Positions 7,014 through 11,801 of a stretch of 11,801 nt of DNA are shown one piece after another. How positions within the stretch are numbered: the first letter of the stretch is position 1; the number at the start of each line of letters is the position of its first letter. The position numbers and the translations under genes are program-made. Source of the DNA: Pseudorhodobacter antarcticus. Lineage in GTDB: Bacteria > Pseudomonadota > Alphaproteobacteria > Rhodobacterales > Rhodobacteraceae. The DNA is taken from positions 1 through 11,801 of the forward strand of contig CAMDHB010000067.1 of NCBI GenBank assembly GCA_945897655.1, given 5' to 3'. Below the pieces are notes generated by a model. The model made no database searches and was not told the DNA's origin. It saw nothing but the letters and a program-made list of their open reading frames with translations.

Positions 7014-8020
7014 CGATGGCACCGGACTATGTACCGAACCCTGCCGATCTGGGGGCGGCCTATGTCGTGACGCAAGCCAGCACGCGGCGCACGCCCTTGC
7101 TGGAGGCGGAGGCACTGGCGCAAGCGTCGGGGGCCACACGGTTTTTCGTCAAGGCGGAAAACCTGCAATGGGCGGGGTCGTTCAAGCTGCGGGGGGCGTT
7201 CTGGCGGTTGTCCTGTCTGGACGATGCGGCGCGCAAGCGGGGGGTGGTTGCCGATTCCTCGGGCCATTTTGCGCAAGGGTTGGCGCTGGCGGGGCGCGAG
7301 TTGGGGGTGCCGGTGACCATCGTGATGCCGGTGGATGCGCCCGAGATGAAGCGGCGGGCGACCGAGGGGTTTGGGGCAAGGGTGATCCTGTCGGAGCATG
7401 GGGAGCGGCCGCGTGAGGAGGCAGCCTCGGCCCTGGCGCGGGACACGGCGGAGCGTGAGGGATTGGCGCTGCTGCATCCCTTTGATGACCCGATGATCGT
7501 GGCGGGGCAGGCGGGGGCGGGGCTGGAGGCGTTGGAGCAGATGGCCGAGGCCGGGTCTGCGCCCGATATTGTGTTTTGCCCGGTGGGCGGGGGTGGCTTG
7601 ATGGGCGGGCTTGCGTTGGCCATCCGCAATGCCTGTCCTGAGGCCGAGATCTATGGGGTGGAGCCGGTTGGGTATGACGGGATGGGGGTCAGCCTGCGGG
7701 CGGGGTCGCGGCAAAGGGTGACCGGGGGGGTGACGATTTGTGACGCCTTGCAGGCGACGATGCCGGGTGAGGCGACTTTTGCGGCCTGTCAGGCTGCGGG
7801 GGTGAGGGGGTTGGCGGTGGATGACGATGGCGTGCGGCATGCGATGCGGACGGGGTTTGAGGTGTTGAAGCTGGTCCTTGAACCCTCAGGCGCGGTGGCG
7901 CTGGCGGCGGCGCTGGGGGGGCAGGTGCCCGTGGCGGGTAAACGGGTTTTGGTGCTGGCCACGGGGGGGAACATTCCCTTTGCCCGGTTCAGCGCCTGTC
8001 TGGAAGGAACGGAAGACTAG
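7010..8020 (+). CDS. threonine/serine dehydratase-like PLP enzyme in the bet locus
   Basis: A fold-type II PLP enzyme (tryptophan synthase beta superfamily) of 336 residues from the ATG at 7010. That start overlaps the betI stop as ATGA and has AAGGGGGA 7 bases upstream; a TTG at 6986 is a weaker choice. Visible motifs: the Schiff-base lysine in AGSFKLRGA (K59), the phosphate-binding glycine loop PVGGGGLMGG (193-196), HPFDDP (156-161), EPSGAVALAA (291 on) and the C-terminal TGGN (318-321), where the Ser or Thr contacts the pyridine nitrogen. Odd: the usual SSGNH, whose Asn contacts the PLP 3'-oxygen, reads SSGHF (83-87), which may change activity or substrate. No C-terminal ACT domain is present, so it is not a biosynthetic allosteric IlvA. 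It sits where betB usually lies. Candidate roles are serine or threonine deamination, racemisation, or a hydroxyaspartate/hydroxyectoine-type dehydratase; the substrate is not decided by sequence. The fold is certain, the function open. Confidence 0.85.
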   Translation: MTMAPDYVPNPADLGAAYVVTQASTRRTPLLEAEALAQASGATRFFVKAENLQWAGSFKLRGAFWRLSCLDDAARKRGVVADSSGHFAQGLALAGRELGVPVTIVMPVDAPEMKRRATEGFGARVILSEHGERPREEAASALARDTAEREGLALLHPFDDPMIVAGQAGAGLEALEQMAEAGSAPDIVFCPVGGGGLMGGLALAIRNACPEAEIYGVEPVGYDGMGVSLRAGSRQRVTGGVTICDALQATMPGEATFAACQAAGVRGLAVDDDGVRHAMRTGFEVLKLVLEPSGAVALAAALGGQVPVAGKRVLVLATGGNIPFARFSACLEGTED

Positions 8021-8022
8021 GG

Positions 8023-9687
8023 ATGCAGGCAATTCACGAAGCGGATTATGTGATCATCGGGTCAGGCTCGGCCGGGTCGGCGATTGCCTACCGGTTGGGT
8101 CAGGCCGGGATGAAGGTGGTGGTGATCGAGGAGGGCGGCACCGATGCGGGGCCGCTGATCCAGATGCCGGCGGCGCTGTCCTATCCGATGAACATGAAGC
8201 GCTATGACTGGGGGTTTCAGACCGAACCCGAGCCGCATTTGAACGGGCGGCGATTGGCCACGCCACGGGGCAAAGTGATCGGCGGGTCGTCCAGCATCAA
8301 CGGAATGGTCTATGTGCGGGGCCATGCGCGGGATTATGACACCTGGGATGAGATGGGGGCGCATGGCTGGGCCTATGCCGATGTGTTGCCCTATTTCAAG
8401 CGGATGGAGAACTGGCACGGCGATGAGGGGGACGCGACGTGGCGGGGGAATGACGGGCCACTACATGTGACGCGGGGGCCACGGGATAACCCGCTGTTTG
8501 ACGCGTTCATCGAGGCGGGGCGGCAGGCGGGCTATCCTGTGACGCGGGATTACAACGGGCAGGCGCAGGAAGGGTTCGGCCCGTTCGAGGCGACGATCTG
8601 GAAGGGGCAGCGCTGGTCGGCGGCGAATGCCTATCTGAAACCGGCGCTGAAGGGCGGCAATGTGCAGGTTTATAACGCCTTTGCCCGGCGGGTGGTTATT
8701 GAGAATGGTCGCGCCACGGGGGTTGAGGTGTCGCGCGGGACTGAGGTGCAGGTGATTGCGGCGCGGCGCGAGGTGATCGTGTCGGCGTCCAGCATCAACA
8801 GCCCGAAGATATTGCTGTTGTCGGGGATTGGGGATGCAGCGCAGTTGGCGCAGCATGGGATTGCGGTGGTGGCGGACCGTCCGGGGGTGGGGGCGAATTT
8901 GCAGGACCATCCGGAACTGTATCTGCAATTTGCGGCGAGCCAGCCGATAACCCTGTATAAATACTGGAACATCTGGGGCAAGGCGTTGCTTGGGGCGCAG
9001 TGGATGTTGACGAAGAAGGGGTTGGCGGCGAGCAATCAGTTTGAGGCTTGCGCGTTTATCCGTTCGAAGGCCGGGATCGAGTATCCCGATTTGCAGTACC
9101 ATTTCCTGCCGATTGCGGTGCGCTATGACGGCAAGGCAAGTGCGCATGGCCACGGGTTTCAGGTGCATACCGGGCCGATGCGGTCACGGTCGCGGGGGTC
9201 GGTCACGCTGCGGTCGGCGGACCCGCGTGACCCGCCGAAGATCTTGTTCAACTATCTGTCAGACCCCGCTGACCTGGAGGATTTCCGGACCGCCATTCGC
9301 CTGACGCGTGAGGTTTTCGGGCAAGAGGCGATGCGGCCCTATGTGAAGAGCGAGATCCAGCCGGGGGATGCGGTGCAAAGCGATGCCGAATTGGATGCGT
9401 TCATCCGGGAGCATGTGGAAAGCGCCTATCACCCCTGCGGGACGATGCGGATGGGGCGGCGGGATGACCCTATGGCGGTGGTGGACCCGGAATGCCGGGT
9501 GATCGGGGTTGAGGGGCTGCGGGTGGCGGACAGCTCGATCTTCCCGCAGGTCACCAATGGCAACCTGAATGCGCCGTCGATCATGACGGGCGAGAAGGCG
9601 GCGGATCATATCTTGGGCAAGGGGATGCTGGCGCGGTCGAACCTGGAGCCGTGGATCAATCCGAACTGGCGGGAGCGGCAGCGGTAG
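8023..9687 (+). CDS. betA: choline dehydrogenase
   Basis: A GMC-family flavoprotein that oxidises choline to betaine aldehyde (often on to glycine betaine), passing electrons to the respiratory chain at the inner membrane. It has 554 residues. The FAD-binding GSGSAG is at 13-18 and the GMC signature runs from about 81 (PRGKVIGGSSSINGMVYVRG). LSGIG follows at 266-270 and GVGANLQDHPELYLQ at 288-302. The catalytic His is H470 in YHPCGT, and N514 lies in NGNLNAPSIM; they correspond to choline oxidase His466 and Asn510. The GMC loop has no histidine for covalent FAD, as expected for BetA rather than choline oxidase. The C-terminus, SNLEPWINPNW, is typical of alphaproteobacterial BetA. It begins 2 bases after the PLP enzyme stop, so it is surely co-transcribed. 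Its last 32 bases overlap the convergent gene on the other strand. Another GMC alcohol dehydrogenase is possible, but betI next door argues for BetA. Confidence 0.92.
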   Translation: MQAIHEADYVIIGSGSAGSAIAYRLGQAGMKVVVIEEGGTDAGPLIQMPAALSYPMNMKRYDWGFQTEPEPHLNGRRLATPRGKVIGGSSSINGMVYVRGHARDYDTWDEMGAHGWAYADVLPYFKRMENWHGDEGDATWRGNDGPLHVTRGPRDNPLFDAFIEAGRQAGYPVTRDYNGQAQEGFGPFEATIWKGQRWSAANAYLKPALKGGNVQVYNAFARRVVIENGRATGVEVSRGTEVQVIAARREVIVSASSINSPKILLLSGIGDAAQLAQHGIAVVADRPGVGANLQDHPELYLQFAASQPITLYKYWNIWGKALLGAQWMLTKKGLAASNQFEACAFIRSKAGIEYPDLQYHFLPIAVRYDGKASAHGHGFQVHTGPMRSRSRGSVTLRSADPRDPPKILFNYLSDPADLEDFRTAIRLTREVFGQEAMRPYVKSEIQPGDAVQSDAELDAFIREHVESAYHPCGTMRMGRRDDPMAVVDPECRVIGVEGLRVADSSIFPQVTNGNLNAPSIMTGEKAADHILGKGMLARSNLEPWINPNWRERQR

Positions 9688-10156
9688 CGTTCTGGGCCAG
9701 GGCGCGCTTTTTGGCAAATTCACGCTCGGCATGCAGTTTCAGGCGGAAGAACGAGGCTTTGACGGCCCCGTTCAAGCGTGTGCGATGCTCTTTCAGGATG
9801 CGGCCGGCAAGACCGGTGGCGTCCAGATCGCCATCATAGGTCATGTTGGTCTGCCCTTCGGCACGGAAGATGTTGATGCGCAGTTTCATGTCCACCTTGC
9901 CGCCAATCATATGAGAGGCCAGGACGGTCATGGTCTGGCCGTGGCCCTGGCCGGTGGGCGTGATGGTCAGGATGCCGGGCAGGGTCAGGCGGAGAGGGCC
10001 GATGGATTTGACCACCGAGAATTTATAGGTGTCGTCGGGCGATTTCTCAAGTACGGAACCGGCAGGCAAAAGCTGCATCATCGCGTCAGGATCGCGCAAG
10101 ATGTTTACCAGAAATGGCGGCGGGCATTTTGCTTTGAGCTGGCCGTTAATCTGCAT
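9656..10156 (-). CDS. CoxG-like SRPBCC family protein
   Basis: A 166-residue protein resembling the CO dehydrogenase subunit G (CoxG) branch of the SRPBCC/START-like fold. The pattern fits: an N-terminal strand (MQINGQLKAKCPPPFLVNIL), a helix with RDPDAMMQLLPAGSVLEK, strand pairs including FSVVKSIGPLRLTLPGILTI, then TYDGDLDATGLAGRIL and a long C-terminal helix with a disordered Ala/Ser tail. Members often carry hydrophobic ligands; CoxG itself helps anchor or supply electron carriers to CO dehydrogenase. No coxMSL genes are visible here, so a CO-related role should not be assumed. The start has AAGGA 8 bases upstream on the minus strand. The gene converges on betA, and the two coding ends overlap by 32 bp. 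The family call is by pattern and moderately sure; the role is unknown. Confidence 0.7.
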   Translation of the reverse strand: MQINGQLKAKCPPPFLVNILRDPDAMMQLLPAGSVLEKSPDDTYKFSVVKSIGPLRLTLPGILTITPTGQGHGQTMTVLASHMIGGKVDMKLRINIFRAEGQTNMTYDGDLDATGLAGRILKEHRTRLNGAVKASFFRLKLHAEREFAKKRALAQNATAAAPASSD

Positions 10157-10168
10157 TGCGCATTCCTT

Positions 10169-10186
10169 CAGGGTTGCAATTCCCTG
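10169..10186 (-). promoter_or_regulatory. inverted repeat ahead of the CoxG-like gene
   Basis: CAGGG (10169-10173) and CCCTG (10182-10186) are inverted around an 8-base AT-richer centre. The repeat lies 13 bases upstream of the minus-strand start at 10156, next to its ribosome-binding site. It could be an operator or a leader hairpin. Five-base arms are common by chance, so the call is tentative. Confidence 0.25.
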
Positions 10187-10234
10187 TTAGCCAAGCCCGC
10201 GCATTCGTGCAAGCGGCCATCAGGTCCATTCATG

Positions 10235-10390
10235 GAAGATGACCTATGCGCCAAGGCAGATGAAGCCAAATCCCAAGGCGCGCATCCAACTGAGCGGTTC
10301 TTTGACGCAAAGGGTGAAGGGGATGACGGTATTGGAGGCGATCAGCAAGCCGGTGGTCAGGATGGGAACCCCTGGAACGGGGGGCAGATT
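10235..10390 (-). pseudogene. remnant of a DUF486/DMT-type small membrane protein
   Basis: The minus strand encodes, without a usable start, VPGVPILTTGLLIASN joined to TVIPFTLCVKEPLSW, then MRALGFGFICLGA and a TAG stop (10244-10246). The second part reads like the conserved C-terminal helix of DUF486 proteins (pattern ...F-x-L-Y-x-KEPL-x-W...GF-x-LI-x-LGAYFIF). The first part resembles their N-terminal membrane helix (LLLIASN-x-FMTF). About 60 middle residues would be missing. The TAG falls where the family has Tyr in GAY, and the same frame continues VIF after it, as an intact gene would. Intact members have roughly 110-118 residues. No ATG or GTG precedes it in frame. I read it as a gene decayed by internal deletion and a nonsense change. 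The family assignment rests on memory of the motif, without a search. Confidence 0.5.
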
Positions 10391-10417
10391 GCCAAGGGAG
10401 GGTTGTTTTTGCTTTAT
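10389..10417 (+). promoter_or_regulatory. candidate pccB promoter
   Basis: TTGCCA (10389-10394, five of six for a -35) is followed after 17 bases by CTTTAT (10412-10417), about three of six for a -10. Transcription would start near 10424, after the ATG at 10416, which supports the pccB start at 10467. The site overlaps the remnant on the other strand. No other gene was seen on the plus strand between 10157 and 10466. Confidence 0.35.
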
Positions 10418-10466
10418 GGCGACACAAGGCGCCCTTATGGTGGCTGAAAACCGGGGGACGGGACAG

Positions 10467-11801
10467 ATGAATGTTGTTGAGGAACTGGAGAAGCGGCGCG
10501 AGGCGGCGCGGGCCGGGGGCGGTGCGCGCCGGGTCGAGGCGCAGCATGCCAAGGGCAAGCTGACCGCACGCGAGCGGGTGGAACTGCTGTTGGACGAGGG
10601 CAGTTTTGAAGAGTTCGACATGTTCGTGGCGCATCGGTCGCATGATTTCGGCATGGAGGCTGACCGGCCCAGCGGGGACGGCGTGGTCACCGGATGGGGC
10701 ACGGTGAACGGGCGGCTGATCTATGTCTATAGCCAGGATTTCACGGTCTTCGGTGGGTCCTTGAGCGAGACGCATGCCAAGAAGATCTGCAAGATCATGG
10801 ACATGGCCATTCAGAACGGTGCGCCGGTCGTGGGGATGAACGATTCCGGCGGTGCGCGGATTCAGGAAGGTGTTGCGTCGCTGGCGGGCTATGCCGAGGT
10901 GTTTCAGCGCAACATTCTGGCGTCGGGCGTGGTGCCGCAGATATCGCTGATCATGGGGCCTTGTGCTGGCGGGGCGGTGTATAGCCCTGCGATCACGGAT
11001 TTCATCTTTATGGTGAAAGAGTCCTCCTACATGTTCGTCACCGGGCCTGATGTGGTCAAGACCGTGACGAATGAGGTGGTGACGGCCGAGGAGTTGGGGG
11101 GGGCGGCCACGCATACCAAGCGGTCCTCGGTTGCCGACGGGGCCTATGAGAATGACGTCGAAATCCTGTCCGAGGCGCGGCGGTTGATTGATTTCCTGCC
11201 GCTGAACAACCGGCAGAAGGCGCCGGTGCGGCCGTTCTTTGACGATCCGGCGCGGCTGGAGCCGTCCTTGGATACGCTGATCCCGGAAAACCCCAACCAG
11301 CCCTATGACATCAAGGAATTGGTGACCAAGTTGGCCGATGAGGGTGATTTCTTTGAAATCCAGCGGGATTATGCGGCCAATATCGTGACGGGGTTCATCC
11401 GGATCGAGGGGCAGTCGGTGGGGGTGGTGGCGAACCAGCCGATGGTGTTGGCGGGCTGTCTGGACATTGACGCCAGCCGCAAGGCCGCGCGGTTCGTGCG
11501 GTTTTGCGATGCGTTTGAAATTCCGCTTCTGACGCTGGTCGATGTGCCGGGGTTCCTGCCGGGGGTTTCACAGGAGTTGGGCGGCGTCATCAAGCATGGG
11601 GCGAAGCTGCTGTTTGCCTATGGTGAGGCGACGGTGCCCAAGGTGACGGTGATCACCCGCAAAGCCTATGGCGGGGCTTATGATGTGATGGCGTCCAAGC
11701 ATCTGCGGGGCGATTTCAACTATGCCTGGCCCACGGCGGAAATTGCCGTGATGGGGGCCAAGGGGGCGGTCGAGATCCTGTATCGCAGCGAGCTTGGCGA
11801 C
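10467..11801 (+). CDS. pccB: propionyl-CoA carboxylase beta subunit (carboxyltransferase), 3' end outside the window
   Basis: The biotin-dependent carboxyltransferase subunit that moves CO2 from carboxybiotin on PccA to propionyl-CoA, giving methylmalonyl-CoA. In this group it serves propionate use and often the ethylmalonyl-CoA pathway. The window holds 445 residues of about 510; the frame is open at the edge. The N-terminal crotonase-like half has GKLTARERVELLLDEGSFEEFD near 30-51, the oxyanion motif SGGARIQEG (127-135) and GPCAGGAVYSP (164-174). The C-terminal half has VDVPGFLPG (358-366) and YGGAYDVMASKH (401-412). Asp406 there is the residue type linked to propionyl-CoA rather than acetyl-CoA preference in Streptomyces enzymes. 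I chose the ATG at 10467 because MNVVEELEKRREAA aligns with the usual PccB N-terminus; in-frame ATGs at 10416 and 10437 would add 17 or 10 atypical residues. A G-rich GGGAC precedes the start but is a weak ribosome site. The partner pccA is not in view. Confidence 0.95.
   Translation, partial: MNVVEELEKRREAARAGGGARRVEAQHAKGKLTARERVELLLDEGSFEEFDMFVAHRSHDFGMEADRPSGDGVVTGWGTVNGRLIYVYSQDFTVFGGSLSETHAKKICKIMDMAIQNGAPVVGMNDSGGARIQEGVASLAGYAEVFQRNILASGVVPQISLIMGPCAGGAVYSPAITDFIFMVKESSYMFVTGPDVVKTVTNEVVTAEELGGAATHTKRSSVADGAYENDVEILSEARRLIDFLPLNNRQKAPVRPFFDDPARLEPSLDTLIPENPNQPYDIKELVTKLADEGDFFEIQRDYAANIVTGFIRIEGQSVGVVANQPMVLAGCLDIDASRKAARFVRFCDAFEIPLLTLVDVPGFLPGVSQELGGVIKHGAKLLFAYGEATVPKVTVITRKAYGGAYDVMASKHLRGDFNYAWPTAEIAVMGAKGAVEILYRSELGD

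Noticed and set aside
7010..8020. Calling the PLP gene ilvA (biosynthetic threonine deaminase).
   Set aside because: No C-terminal ACT regulatory domain, only 336 residues, altered SSGN motif, and a bet-operon setting.
9731..10447. A 238-codon plus-strand frame covering the CoxG-like gene and the gap before pccB.
   Set aside because: Its first part is the antisense of the CoxG-like gene and its last part is antisense to the remnant; it has no motif and no ribosome-binding site.
10416..10466. The ATGs at 10416 and 10437 as the pccB start.
   Set aside because: They add residues unlike other PccB N-termini, and the best promoter candidate would start transcription after 10416.
10230..11114. 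A 294-codon minus-strand frame opposite the start of pccB.
   Set aside because: Antisense shadow of pccB with Arg/His/Pro-rich composition. The remnant at 10235-10390 is in a different minus-strand frame.

Overview
The window looks like a chromosomal segment of a high-GC alphaproteobacterium, most likely in the Rhodobacterales (Roseobacter/Rhodobacter group). This rests on the G/C-rich third codon positions and on protein sequences that read like that group's GabT, DprA, TopA, BetI, BetA and PccB. No rRNA or tRNA gene, CRISPR array or transposase was seen. The taxonomic call is inference; no search was run.

Layout. (1) 1-850: a visibly less GC-rich ORF (3-722, +) for an unrecognised, probably exported protein. 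It is bounded on both sides by palindromic repeats sharing CACCCTAC; the right-hand group ends in a good intrinsic terminator. (2) 851-2128 (-): gabT, a 4-aminobutyrate aminotransferase, with no gabD beside it. (3) 2266-6248 (+): dprA, then topA, a DNA-processing pair often found together. (4) 6370-9687 (+): a compact locus made of a BetI-type operator over a promoter, betI, a fold-type II PLP dehydratase-like gene joined to betI by an ATGA overlap, and betA. The usual partner betB (betaine aldehyde dehydrogenase) is absent and the PLP gene occupies its place. (5) 9656-10156 (-): a CoxG-like SRPBCC protein, converging on betA with a 32-bp overlap of coding ends. (6) 10235-10390 (-): an apparent decayed remnant of a small DUF486/DMT-type membrane protein. 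(7) 10467-end (+): pccB, the propionyl-CoA carboxylase beta subunit, cut by the window edge.

How the genes may work together. The choline locus is the coherent unit. BetI should sense choline and control its own transcript, which also carries the PLP enzyme and choline dehydrogenase. A plausible but unproven role for the PLP enzyme is late in betaine catabolism, where betaine demethylation gives glycine, then serine, then pyruvate. GabT and PccB also feed nitrogen and carbon compounds into central metabolism, but nothing in the sequence links them to the bet locus.

The most interesting points are the betI-PLP enzyme-betA arrangement, the replacement of the cofactor-binding Asn in that enzyme's SSGN motif by His, and the foreign-looking ORF with its flanking repeats and alternative hairpins. 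I found no clear evidence of a wholly new defence or mobile system.
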